Shown here: positions 26,997-35,241 of the stretch, piece after piece
Position numbering within the stretch: position 1 is the stretch's first letter
Layout: every line of letters begins with the position of its first letter
Source: Methanoregula sp.
GTDB lineage: Archaea; Halobacteriota; Methanomicrobia; Methanomicrobiales; Methanospirillaceae
DNA: 64,000 nt
NCBI GenBank assembly: GCA_028679075.1
Contig: JAJRCF010000017.1
Coordinates: 1 to 64,000, forward strand
Direction: 5' to 3'
Translations under genes and position numbers: made by a program
The notes under the pieces: model-generated
What the model saw: the letters and a program-made list of their open reading frames with translations, nothing else
The model's database searches: none
Told to the model about the DNA's origin: nothing

Positions 26997-27779
26997 TTAT
27001 CGTTTCTTTGCAGCAGGCTTTTTTGTGGAAGTCTTCTTCGCTGCCACGGCTTTTTGTTTTGCTTTTGCGGGCGCACGTTTTGTGATCCGCTGCACCACGC
27101 TGTTGTAGGTCTCCATCACGTCGCCCTTCTCGAAACGGTACACGTCCTTGTCGAGCGACTCCCCGGTCTTTTTGTCCCAGAGGCGCATCGAGTCCATACT
27201 GATCTCGTCGCCAAGGCAGATCGTCTTCCCTGCCCGCCCGAACTCGATCTTGAAGTCCACGAGCGTGATACCCTGCGCAGCCATGAGTTTGACGAGGAGC
27301 GTGTTGATCTTCAGGGCGATCTTCTTGATCTTTTCCAGTTCCGCGGGGGTCGCAATCTTCAGTGCCACGATCAGGTCGTCGTTGAGCATCGGGTCGTGCC
27401 GGGCATCGTCCTTGTAATCGATCACGATGACGGGCGGGTTGAGCTTCGACCCTTCCTTGAAGGGATAGTTCCGGACAATCGACCCTGCGGCGATATTTCT
27501 CACGATCACTTCGAGCGGGATCATTTTGAGTTCCCGCACTACCATATGGCGCGGGTCGAGCATCTTCACGAAGTGGGTAGAAACCCCGTTCTTCTCAAGA
27601 TATTCGAAGATGAAGGCCGAGGCTTCCGCATTGTAGCTGCCCTTATTCTTGAGCCTGTCTTTCTTCCCGCCGTCGAATGCGGTGATGTCATCGCGGAACT
27701 CCACGATCAGCTGTCCTTTCACGTCCGTGTGGTACACGGACTTCGCCTTGCCGGTATAGAGGAGGCCCTTCTGTTTCAC
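26997..27779 (-). CDS. purC: SAICAR synthase (purine biosynthesis)
   Basis: Ligates aspartate to CAIR in de novo purine synthesis. The 260 residues show YTGKAKSVYHTD at the start, FRDDITAFDGGKKD, the NIAAGSIVRNYPF segment, DDEI-like GDEISMDSMRLWDKKTGESLDKD and VYRFEKGD. After the normal family end near residue 233 there is a tail of about 27 residues rich in Lys and Ala (ITKRAPAKAKQKAVAAKK...), resembling a histone H1 tail. The start overlaps the cofG stop. Confidence 0.95.
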   Translation of the reverse strand: MKQKGLLYTGKAKSVYHTDVKGQLIVEFRDDITAFDGGKKDRLKNKGSYNAEASAFIFEYLEKNGVSTHFVKMLDPRHMVVRELKMIPLEVIVRNIAAGSIVRNYPFKEGSKLNPPVIVIDYKDDARHDPMLNDDLIVALKIATPAELEKIKKIALKINTLLVKLMAAQGITLVDFKIEFGRAGKTICLGDEISMDSMRLWDKKTGESLDKDVYRFEKGDVMETYNSVVQRITKRAPAKAKQKAVAAKKTSTKKPAAKKR

Positions 27780-28765
27780 AGTCCACTGCTCCTTGGCTGT
27801 ACTGTTTGTGCGAGCCGGTTTATCAGGGGTTGCATGCCGGGGTCAAACCAGCCGCGTTCGATGTACCGCGGGTAGATGCAGAGCCGCTCGACGAGGTGTG
27901 CGTTACCTGCGATTGTTTTCAGTTCCTCCAGTGCCGGCCACGGGTGTTCCGGGTTTACGTAATCGATGGTGAGGGGCGAGACCCCCCCGAGGTCATCGAC
28001 ACCACACGCGATCAGCCGGCCCGCGTCGATCAGGTTCGGCGGGATCTGGACCGCGATCTCCGGCTGGAGGATGTCCTTTGCCATCCGGATCGTGGCGCAG
28101 ATCTCATCGGTTGTCGGGACCGGGCTCTGCGCGAGGGGAGTGCCCGGCTTCGGGCAGAAGTTCTGGATGATAATTTCCTGGATATGGCCATAGCGCCTGT
28201 GGAGGTCGCGGATCGCAAGGAGCGAGTCCTCGCGGTCGGTCATGGTCTCGCCGATCCCGAGGAGCAGGCCGGTGGTGAACGGGATCTTCAGCTTCCCCGC
28301 GTCCTCCATCATCGCAAGCCGGACATCCGGCGATTTCCCTTTCGATGTTGCGTGCGCCGGGATCTCCGCGGTGGTCTCGAGCATCAGCCCCATGCTCGCG
28401 TTCACCGGGCGCAGCCGCTCCATCTCCTCGTAGGTGAGGATGCCGGCATTCGTGTGGGGGAGGATGCCGAATTCGATCGCCTTCCGGCACATCGCCTCGC
28501 AGTAATCGAGGATCGTGGCATACCCGAGCGGGGCGAGCATGGCGGAGAAGCCCGGCTCCTCCTCCGGCCGCTCGCCGAATGTGAAGAGCGCCTCGGTGCA
28601 CCCGAGCGCCGCCCCGTTCTTCAGAGTTTTCTCGACCTCTGCCTGCGCCATGATGCACCCCTCCTGCACCGGCGTCCGGAAACAGCAATACCCGCACCGG
28701 TTCCGGCATGCGGTCGTGAGGGGAAGGAAGACATTCCGTGAAAAGGTGATCGTCCTGTGCTGCAT
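27776..28765 (-). CDS. cofG: 7,8-didemethyl-8-hydroxy-5-deazariboflavin synthase, CofG subunit
   Basis: Radical SAM subunit of FO synthase, which makes the deazaflavin chromophore of coenzyme F420 together with CofH. The 329 residues (ATG 28765; 28771 also possible) carry the radical SAM cysteines in LTTACRNRCGYCCF (CxxxCxxC), then FTFGERPEEEPGF, PHTNAGIL, GLMLETT and LLLGIGET. No cofH was seen in the window. It overlaps purC by 4 nt, so an unrelated purine gene shares the operon. Confidence 0.95.
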   Translation of the reverse strand: MQHRTITFSRNVFLPLTTACRNRCGYCCFRTPVQEGCIMAQAEVEKTLKNGAALGCTEALFTFGERPEEEPGFSAMLAPLGYATILDYCEAMCRKAIEFGILPHTNAGILTYEEMERLRPVNASMGLMLETTAEIPAHATSKGKSPDVRLAMMEDAGKLKIPFTTGLLLGIGETMTDREDSLLAIRDLHRRYGHIQEIIIQNFCPKPGTPLAQSPVPTTDEICATIRMAKDILQPEIAVQIPPNLIDAGRLIACGVDDLGGVSPLTIDYVNPEHPWPALEELKTIAGNAHLVERLCIYPRYIERGWFDPGMQPLINRLAQTVQPRSSGL

Positions 28766-28771
28766 GTACAA

Positions 28772-28934
28772 GAGGTTCTCCCTGCAACCTCATGAAAGCT
28801 CGGGACATGCCCGCACTTCCGGCGCTGTTCCCGGGTATAAAAAATGATAATCATAAATAACCGGACAGGATATAGTTCATCATCCTGTTACCCATCCCCG
28901 TGCAGATCCGCGGGGCTGGCAGGGGGTTTCGTCT
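28772..28934. promoter_or_regulatory. Divergent promoter region between cofG and the histidine kinase
   Basis: AT-rich core GGTATAAAAAATGATAATCA (28834-28853). On the minus strand it offers a TATA-like element for cofG, and on the plus strand GGTATAAAAAATG and GATATAG (28868-28874) can serve the kinase gene. AGGGGG at 28921-28926 is the kinase ribosome site. Confidence 0.45.
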
Positions 28935-29678
28935 TTGGAAGATCACGGGGATGCAAAAAGCGGCCGGTCCATCGCAGGCCCGCCCCTTTCATTGGAAGAG
29001 GAGAACAAAAAACTCAAAGCCGAGATCGCCTTCCTGCAGAAGAAACTCCAGCTTGTCGGGAGCGTCACCCGGCACGATGTCCTCAACCAGATGACCGCGA
29101 TCGTCGGGTATAATGAACTGCTCGGCATGGTGATCGAGGACGAAAAACAGAAGGCTTTCCTTGAGCGTGAGCGGTATGCGGTGAACAAGATCCGCCGGCA
29201 GTTCCAGTTTGCCAAGGACTACCAGAACATCGCGACAGACCCCCCCCGCTGGCAGAACCTGGCCAATGCCGTGAACCGCGTGAAGGAAGCACTGGATAAG
29301 CAGGTCATCCGGTTCACCACCCCGCCAGGCAATTTTGCGGTCTATGCCGATCCCCTTTTTGACAAGGTCCTCCACCAGGTGTTCGACAATTCAGTCTGTC
29401 ATGCCGGCGTGCCAACCGAGATCCGTCTGACCCTGCAGGACGACGGCTCATCGGCCCGGCTGATCATCGAGGATGATGGCGCCGGTATCCCGGCCAAGGA
29501 CAAGGAGAGGATCTTCGAGCGGGGGTACGGCAAAGGGACCGGGTGGGGGCTTTTCCTCGCACGCGAGATCCTTCTTATCACGGGCATCACGATCCGGGAG
29601 GAGGGGGAGCCGGGGAAAGGCGCCCGCTTTGTCATAACGCTGCCGCCGGGTACGTTCCGTGAGGGAGACGGGGAATAA
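28935..29678 (+). CDS. Soluble histidine kinase (HisKA-like box plus HATPase), no sensor domain
   Basis: 247 residues. After about 20 residues comes a short coiled coil (EEENKKLKAEIAFLQKKLQL), then the phospho-acceptor box SVTRHDVLNQMTAIVGYNELL (H47), an N-box (QVFDNSVCHAG), G1 (EDDGAGIPAKD), and the FERGYGKGTGWGLFLAREIL lid region. No membrane span or PAS/GAF domain precedes the kinase core. The start is TTG with AGGGGG upstream. The H-box and lid closely resemble those of the 7TM-PAS kinase at 62333, so both belong to one methanogen kinase family. Confidence 0.88.
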   Translation: MEDHGDAKSGRSIAGPPLSLEEENKKLKAEIAFLQKKLQLVGSVTRHDVLNQMTAIVGYNELLGMVIEDEKQKAFLERERYAVNKIRRQFQFAKDYQNIATDPPRWQNLANAVNRVKEALDKQVIRFTTPPGNFAVYADPLFDKVLHQVFDNSVCHAGVPTEIRLTLQDDGSSARLIIEDDGAGIPAKDKERIFERGYGKGTGWGLFLAREILLITGITIREEGEPGKGARFVITLPPGTFREGDGE

Positions 29679-29803
29679 TTTCCCCGCCTGCAGGTGCGCA
29701 TTGCGGGGATATTTCCCGGCACCCCGCGAACCGGATACCTGTTCGTACCGGCGCCGTGCCAGACCAGCGGGTTTTACATTCCCGGCAAAAGAACTGTTCT
29801 CAG

Positions 29804-30373
29804 ATGTTTGAGCTCTTCCGCAAACTGGTGCACCTCGTCTTCGGCCTGGCGATTGCCGGCATGGTTCTCGCTCTCGGTCAGACAGCTGCCATCGCGGTCC
29901 TCGCGGGCGGGCTCTTTATTGGTGTGGTCCTCGTGGACCTCCTCCTTCGCGGGTACAGGGTCCCGGTCTTCTCCGTGCTCGTGCAGTCCCTTGACCGGAG
30001 CGATCGCCTGCCCGGCCGGGGAGCGCTCTATTTTGCGGTCAGCGCACTTGCCTGTGTCATCCTCTTTCCGGTTGTTATCTCCGTGCCGGCCCTCGTTACC
30101 CTTGCGGTACTTGACGGCGTGACGACAATCGTCGGGAGGCGGTTTGGCCGGACCCGGATCTATAATGGCAAGTCATGGGAGGGGACAATTGCCGGGATTG
30201 CCGTGACAATCGTTGTCCTGCTCCCGTTCCTGACCAGTACCGGTGCGGTTGCGGTAGCAGTCCTGGCCGGTATTATCGAACTTTTATCCCCGGTTGATGA
30301 CAACCTTGTCATCCCGGTTGCCGTCTGCGTGCTCCTCCAGCTCGTACCGGCGTTTATCCTGCCTGCCCTGTGA
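29804..30373 (+). CDS. Diacylglycerol/polyprenol kinase family integral membrane protein (Dgk1/SEC59-like)
   Basis: 189 residues and about six spans. FELFRKLVHLVFG at the N-terminus and LAVLDGVTTIVGRRFGRTRIYNGKSWEGTIAG in the middle are the characteristic motifs of CTP-dependent lipid kinases such as Dgk1 and dolichol kinase. In archaea members may phosphorylate geranylgeraniol or dolichol for lipid recycling or glycan carriers; the substrate here is not shown. ATG 29804 begins the conserved N-terminus. Confidence 0.82.
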   Translation: MFELFRKLVHLVFGLAIAGMVLALGQTAAIAVLAGGLFIGVVLVDLLLRGYRVPVFSVLVQSLDRSDRLPGRGALYFAVSALACVILFPVVISVPALVTLAVLDGVTTIVGRRFGRTRIYNGKSWEGTIAGIAVTIVVLLPFLTSTGAVAVAVLAGIIELLSPVDDNLVIPVAVCVLLQLVPAFILPAL

Positions 30374-30411
30374 TGGAGATCCCGTCCGGGCGAATGATGG
30401 AAAAGAGATGG

Positions 30412-30906
30412 TTATGAGCCGGCTTTTTCCAGCCGTTCGGGGTCGACTGCCACGTACACGTCGGCCTCTTTTGCCACCGGGCGCGTGAACCGCTTGTCGT
30501 ACACCTCGAAGTCGTACGTATAGGTCCGGGGCAGCTCCGATGACCAGATATTCGCCCAGACCCCGTAGATCTCATCCGGCATCCGTCCCTTGGCTTTGAA
30601 CACCGCGTATGTCTGCGGCGGGATGTTCCGGACCTCCATCATCTCCGGCACCTTGTCGGCCCGGGTCACCCCGCAGCCGAGCAGGTACGAGTAGGACTTG
30701 GTCCAGTCCTTCTCGTAGTCCGAATAGACCGCATACATGACCGGGGGGTTGACCCGGTGGGGGATCCGCGCCGGTGCATTGTTCACGAGAAATTCCTGCC
30801 AGCAGCGTGGGATCGTGTCCGGCGCCTCCGCGTTCGACGTGCGCCGGGCAATACCGATCACCGTGCGTGCGGGCAGTTTTTTTACGGTATATTTGAGGCC
30901 GTCCAT
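30412..30906 (-). CDS. GyrI-like (AraC effector-binding fold) protein
   Basis: 164 residues. Features are typical of the GyrI-like small-molecule-binding fold: MDGLKYTVKKLPARTVIGIAR at the start, VMYAVYSDYEKDWTKSYSYLLGC in the middle, IPPQTYAVFKAKGRMPDEIYGVWANIW and the acidic YDFEVYDKRF end. There is no DNA-binding domain, so it is a stand-alone ligand-binding or hydrolase-type member. It converges with the polyprenol-kinase-like gene. Confidence 0.8.
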   Translation of the reverse strand: MDGLKYTVKKLPARTVIGIARRTSNAEAPDTIPRCWQEFLVNNAPARIPHRVNPPVMYAVYSDYEKDWTKSYSYLLGCGVTRADKVPEMMEVRNIPPQTYAVFKAKGRMPDEIYGVWANIWSSELPRTYTYDFEVYDKRFTRPVAKEADVYVAVDPERLEKAGS

Positions 30907-31002
30907 TGCCGGAATGTGGAACCGCAGGATAAAATAAACCATTCATTTTTCACCGGACCATATCAGCACGTATTTTTGATCGCCCCGCATACGATCTGTA
31001 AT

Positions 31003-31629
31003 ATGTGTCCGCACGCGCTGATCCCGTACAAGCCGAAGAACCCGAAGACCCGGCTCTCTGCCATCCTCTCGCAGGAAGAGCGCGAGAAGTTCGCGTTTGC
31101 CATGCTCGAGGATGTTGTCAGTGCGGCAAAGGATGCGATGTGCACACCGGTTATTGTCGGGACCGAACTGTTCGATTCCGAGATGGTGCAGGTCACGGTA
31201 ACGGATGCGGACTTAAACCAGTCGCTCAACGAGATCCTGCCCACAACGGAGCAGAATATCCTCATCATCATGGCGGACCTCCCCCTCGCGGATGAGGCTT
31301 CGATCCGGCGGGTCACTTCAACGACAAAGGACATGGCCATCGTGCCCGGGCGGGGCGGCGGGACGAACGCCATCTATATCAGGGACCCGAAAAAGTTCCA
31401 TGTCGACTATTATGGCGCAAGCTTCTCAAAGCACATGAAGATCGCACAGGACGCCGGCCTCTCGGTAGAAGTGATCGACTCGTTCCGCCTCCACACGGAT
31501 ATCGATGAGGACGACGATTTCGTGGAGCTGCTGATCCACGGGACCGGGAAGAGCCGGGCATATCTCGAGGAACTCGGCTTCCACCTTGAGACCGAGACCG
31601 GCCGGGTCCGTGTAGCCCGGAAACGATAG
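31003..31629 (+). CDS. cofC: 2-phospho-L-lactate guanylyltransferase (CofC)
   Basis: Activates phospholactate (or phosphoenolpyruvate) with GTP for coenzyme F420 assembly. 208 residues from ATG 31003: HALIPYKPKNPKTRLSAILS is the nucleotide-binding start, ILIIMADLPLADEASI the metal/substrate core, and VPGRGGGTNAIYIRD with FGASF-like YYGASFSKH completes the CofC pattern. It lies downstream of a convergent/divergent junction, so it probably has its own promoter. Confidence 0.94.
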   Translation: MCPHALIPYKPKNPKTRLSAILSQEEREKFAFAMLEDVVSAAKDAMCTPVIVGTELFDSEMVQVTVTDADLNQSLNEILPTTEQNILIIMADLPLADEASIRRVTSTTKDMAIVPGRGGGTNAIYIRDPKKFHVDYYGASFSKHMKIAQDAGLSVEVIDSFRLHTDIDEDDDFVELLIHGTGKSRAYLEELGFHLETETGRVRVARKR

Positions 31630-31661
31630 GATTATCTTTTCATTCAGCCGAATGGCACCAT

Positions 31662-32375
31662 ATGGCCAGTACATCCTGCCAGTCGCTGATCGAGCTCCTC
31701 CGTGCACCCGATCCGGATCTCAACCGGATCATCACCACGTTTATCTCCTGTTTCAACGCGGCGTATGGCGATCCTGCCCGGGACCACTGGGATGTTACCA
31801 AAGAGGAGTGGCAGCGGTACGAGTTTCTTGGCGACAGCGTCCTGAACCTGATCGTCTCCCAGTCGTTGTATACCCGGAGGAATGCGGCACTCACGGAAGG
31901 TGAGATGACCCGTATGCTGGGCGGGATGGTCTCGAACCGTTCGCTGGACCAGCTTGTCAGGAAGCACGGGGAGACGACGTTCACCCTTCTAATTCCCGCT
32001 GTGATCGGTGAACAGAAGACCTATGGGGAACGGATCACCGGGGGGGCATTCGAAGCGCTTGTCGGGGCACTGTACTGCGAGATCGGTCTCGATGACGTGG
32101 CATTCTTTGTCAATACGATGATGAGGGAGTCGCTGGACAGGTACGACCCGGGTGAGAATGCGATCGGGATCCTGCAGGAATATTTCCAGAAACGGTACAA
32201 ATCGGTCCCGACGTACCGGCAGACAAAACGTGAAGGCCCTGCCCACAAACCGATCTTTACGTTTGAGGTGCTGTTTGATAACCGGGTCCTTGGCAGGGGA
32301 AGCGGGGAGAGCACCCGGCAGGCACAGCAGGAGGCAGCACGCAGGGCGCTGGATGCCCTGAAGAAGGAATCCTGA
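31662..32375 (+). CDS. Bacterial-type ribonuclease III with dsRNA-binding domain
   Basis: 237 residues. An endonuclease domain with the signature RYEFLGDSVLNLIVSQSL (52-69) and GGAFEALVGALY (127-138) is followed by a dsRNA-binding domain (about 166-235, ending ESTRQAQQEAARRAL). By alignment to E. coli RNase III, E54, D58 and E131 match E41, D45 and E117, while Q51 and G128 replace E38 and D114. RNase III is uncommon in archaea. It starts 32 nt after cofC. Confidence 0.87.
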   Translation: MASTSCQSLIELLRAPDPDLNRIITTFISCFNAAYGDPARDHWDVTKEEWQRYEFLGDSVLNLIVSQSLYTRRNAALTEGEMTRMLGGMVSNRSLDQLVRKHGETTFTLLIPAVIGEQKTYGERITGGAFEALVGALYCEIGLDDVAFFVNTMMRESLDRYDPGENAIGILQEYFQKRYKSVPTYRQTKREGPAHKPIFTFEVLFDNRVLGRGSGESTRQAQQEAARRALDALKKES

Positions 32376-32420
32376 CCCCGGCGCGACCGGCTTTTAACAG
32401 CGCTGTTACCCGTTGGGTTT

Positions 32421-32903
32421 TTACCGGATCACCTGGTATCCCGCCCCGGAAAGGACGCGTTCTGCGTGCTCTTCCCAGAGCGCCTCGTCCACGATCCCGG
32501 CCCCCGCGATCTCCCGGTCCCAGAGTGCCCGGAGTTCCGGGTCCATGGTCGTGAAATACCGCGAGGCATCGACCACCCGGCCGAGCCGTTCCCCTCCGGG
32601 CCCGCAGACGAGGATGCGAAAACAGGCATACCGGCGGCAGAGGTCGGGGCGGGTGAGGTGCACGGTGCAGATGAGAGAACCCGCAAAACGCTCCCGGAGA
32701 AACGGGCAGGCCATGGGGCGGACCTTCCGGATATCCTGCCCGGCAAATAGGTCATGTTTGTCCGGATCGATCCGGACCCGCCGCTCCTCGCCCGTGATCC
32801 TGAACCAGATCAGAAAGTCGGATGGCCCGGTCTTCTCCCGGATGCCGATCACGTCCCCCATGGAGCTGCAACACTCCCCGCACTGCTGGCACCGGAATGC
32901 CAC
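32421..32903 (-). CDS. YkgJ-family cysteine-cluster protein
   Basis: About 160 residues. The N-terminal FRCQQCGECCSSMGD is the CxxCxxCC metal-binding signature of the YkgJ/UPF0153 family, with further cysteines in MACPFL, LICTVH and RPDLCRRYACF. These probably bind iron-sulphur or zinc. The molecular role is unknown. GTG 32903 is chosen over GTG 32912 because an AGGAAGG ribosome-site sequence sits at proper distance from it. It converges with the RNase III gene. Confidence 0.85.
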   Translation of the reverse strand: MAFRCQQCGECCSSMGDVIGIREKTGPSDFLIWFRITGEERRVRIDPDKHDLFAGQDIRKVRPMACPFLRERFAGSLICTVHLTRPDLCRRYACFRILVCGPGGERLGRVVDASRYFTTMDPELRALWDREIAGAGIVDEALWEEHAERVLSGAGYQVIR

Positions 32904-33214
32904 GAGTACCACCTTCCTGATCCGGTTCCGTCACGGGAACGGATAAATTACACGATTTACTAAAGACCGTCCCGGACTCCCAACCGGCTTTTCCTGCCCG
33001 CTCCCCCCTTGGCGATATATGCAACCACCCGGTTCAATTAATCCCGGTTTCCGACAATAATTGGCCTCCTGCCGTGATGCGAATATAATAGAGACATCAT
33101 GTAAAGTTTACCAAACAATTTCGGGGTAAAACCCTGGTTGGGAGTGGCCCGGTGCCTCCCTCATGGGAAGGCGGGGCCCCCTCCTCTCATCAGAGAATTG
33201 GAACACGTGAAATC
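32904..33214. other. Intergenic region between the cysteine-cluster gene and the surface-protein operon
   Basis: 311 nt. It contains the promoter element listed at 33031-33090 and a leader of roughly 100 nt before ATG 33215 with small foldable segments (GTAAAGTTTAC at 33101-33111, GGGAG...CTCCC at 33140-33160). No gene. Confidence 0.5.
33031..33090 (+). promoter_or_regulatory. Promoter P1: GGTTCAATTAAT box and TATA GAATATAATA, 50 bp apart
   Basis: GGTTCAATTAAT at 33031-33042 and the TATA-like GAATATAATA at 33081-33090. The start-to-start distance is exactly 50 bp, the same as at 36706/36756, 37293/37343 and 40987/41037. It drives the surface-protein/ABC-transporter operon at 33215. Confidence 0.7.
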
Positions 33215-34546
33215 ATGAAGATCAAATACTTGTTAACCAGCTGTATCCTGCTGGTGCTGATGGCATCAGTAGTACCAGTGAGTGCAGATACCAACCAGAA
33301 CCAGGGAGGCTCATCCTATGTCTACGTATCCTCGGTCACCATGGACCCTGAGGTATTCTATCCCTATGAGTCGGGAACGGTAAGTATCACCCTGACCAAT
33401 GATGGCAACACATCAGTCGGGGTAACCCACCCGAATCTCCTCGCGGCATCGAATGATATCAGCATCCTGAAAGAGGACAAGTGGCAGACCCTCTCCTATA
33501 TCGGATCCGCGAACTCGATCACCTACACATTTGAGGTGACCGTGAACGGGATGGATGGAAAGTACTATGCCCTCTTCTCTGCGGAGACAAAGGACGGGAC
33601 AAACCTCCACTACCCGATCACCTTCGAGGTGGATTCGGAGGACCTGCACGCTGCCATCTCCAAGAAGCCGGAGACCTTCACCCTTGACAGCGAGGCTTCC
33701 GTCAACCTGAGCCTGATCAACCCGCGCGATGGCGCAATCAAGAGTATCTACATTATTACTACGGACAGCGGTTCGGATATCACCCCTTCGGTGACCTTTA
33801 TCAGTGAAATTCCGGCGAACAGTGTTACCGAGGTACCCTTTACCATCACTCCCCACCAGGCAACCAATATCACGTTCAACATCAGCTACCAGAACGGGGA
33901 TGTCAAACGCCAGCTCTCAATAGACATGCCGATCAATCCCGGCAATGCCAAGGACGCCGCAGTACCGACGATCAATAACCTTGCGCTCACCTCCTCCGGG
34001 AGTACCTACGACCTGACCGGGGATATCACCAATACGGGCGTAACGGATGCAAATGGCGTTGTTGTATCGGTGGGCTTACCCGCCAAGGGGACGGGCACCT
34101 ATCCGGAATATGCCGTAGGCAGCCTTGCCTCGGACGATTCGTCAAGTTTCGAGGTCACCTTCACCTGCACGGACCTGTCCTCTGTCCCGCTGGTCATCCA
34201 CTGGAAGGATTCGGCCGGTACCGATTACTCAGTGACCAAGACCCTTGATCTGACGACATACTCCAGCTCCGGAAGCGTGCCTTCGGGCAGCACCACACGA
34301 TCATCCAGCTCCAGCGGCTCGATGCCAACCGGCATGAGCGGCGGACCCGGTGGGGATATGGGCGGCATGAGCGGCGGTCCCGGCGGAAGTTCTTCGTCCA
34401 GCAGCAGTGTCCTTTCCAGCATCACGAACCCGAAGGGCGGCATCAGCTCGTTCTACCCGGTCATCGGGATGTTCGCACTCATCATTGTCGGCGTGGTTGC
34501 GTACACCAAGCGGAAATGGATCATGTCAAAGATCAAGAAACAGTGA
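33215..34546 (+). CDS. Surface protein with CARDB-type domains, Gly/Met/Ser-rich stalk and C-terminal anchor
   Basis: 443 residues. The signal peptide MKIKYLLTSCILL...VSA is followed by beta-rich Ig-like segments (VSITLTNDGNTSVG, VNLSLINPRDG, TSSGSTYDLTGDITNTG) of the COG1361/CARDB type. A low-complexity stalk (MSGGPGGDMGGMSGGPGG, then poly-Ser), one membrane span (about 412-432) and a basic cytoplasmic end follow. The next two genes encode an ABC ATPase and a MacB-like permease, so it plausibly takes the place of a MacA-type adaptor. The gene is led by promoter P1. Confidence 0.75.
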   Translation: MKIKYLLTSCILLVLMASVVPVSADTNQNQGGSSYVYVSSVTMDPEVFYPYESGTVSITLTNDGNTSVGVTHPNLLAASNDISILKEDKWQTLSYIGSANSITYTFEVTVNGMDGKYYALFSAETKDGTNLHYPITFEVDSEDLHAAISKKPETFTLDSEASVNLSLINPRDGAIKSIYIITTDSGSDITPSVTFISEIPANSVTEVPFTITPHQATNITFNISYQNGDVKRQLSIDMPINPGNAKDAAVPTINNLALTSSGSTYDLTGDITNTGVTDANGVVVSVGLPAKGTGTYPEYAVGSLASDDSSSFEVTFTCTDLSSVPLVIHWKDSAGTDYSVTKTLDLTTYSSSGSVPSGSTTRSSSSSGSMPTGMSGGPGGDMGGMSGGPGGSSSSSSSVLSSITNPKGGISSFYPVIGMFALIIVGVVAYTKRKWIMSKIKKQ

Positions 34547-34557
34547 GGGGACAAACC

Positions 34558-35241
34558 ATGTCCGATACTCCCCTTATCCAGCTGGTGGATGTCACCAAGA
34601 CCTACCACCTCGAGAGCGGGGACTTTACGGCGCTCAATCACGTCTCGCTCGATATCATGGAGAACGATTTCGTTGCGATCATGGGACCGTCGGGCTCCGG
34701 GAAATCGACGATAATGAACCAGCTCGGGATCCTCGACGTCCCCTCAACCGGGGAACTCTACATCGATGGGAAGAACGTGGCAAAGATGACCAACCTGGAG
34801 CGGACGCACCTGCGGCGCGACGCAATCGGGTACATCTTCCAGAAGTTCTACCTGATCCCCCTCCTCTCGGCGTACGAGAACGTTGAGTACCCGCTGATCC
34901 TGAAGAACAAAACGCGGGACACCACCGGGAGGGCCTCGGCAATGCTTGAAGCAGTGGGTATCGATAAGGAGAAGAGCGAGCACCGCCCGAACCAGCTCTC
35001 CGGCGGTCAGCAGCAGCGCGTTGCGATTGCACGTGCGCTGGTCAATGACCCGAAGATCCTGCTCTGCGATGAGCCGACCGGCAACCTCGATAAAAAGACC
35101 GGGTTCCAGATCATGGATATCCTCTGCAACCTGCAGAAAGAAGGAAAGACGGTCATCCTCGTCACCCATGACCCGAAAGTAGCGGAATATGCAAAACGCA
35201 CGATACGCCTTGATGACGGGAGGATTGCTGAGGAATCATGA
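34558..35241 (+). CDS. ABC transporter ATP-binding protein, MacB/LolD-like
   Basis: 227 residues. Walker A GPSGSGKSTIMNQLG (about 43-57), Q-loop IFQKFYLIPLLS, signature LSGGQQQRVAIARAL, Walker B ILLCDEPTGNLD and H-loop VTHDPKVAEYAKR are all intact. ATG 34558 is 11 nt after the surface-protein gene and the stop overlaps the permease start. Compared with the ATPase at 18765 the gene order is swapped (ATPase before permease). Confidence 0.93.
   Translation: MSDTPLIQLVDVTKTYHLESGDFTALNHVSLDIMENDFVAIMGPSGSGKSTIMNQLGILDVPSTGELYIDGKNVAKMTNLERTHLRRDAIGYIFQKFYLIPLLSAYENVEYPLILKNKTRDTTGRASAMLEAVGIDKEKSEHRPNQLSGGQQQRVAIARALVNDPKILLCDEPTGNLDKKTGFQIMDILCNLQKEGKTVILVTHDPKVAEYAKRTIRLDDGRIAEES

Noticed and set aside
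26610-27875. 421-codon open frame antisense to purC and the thioredoxin reductase subunit
   Set aside because: Mirror of conserved minus-strand genes. No domain and a codon pattern typical of a shadow frame.
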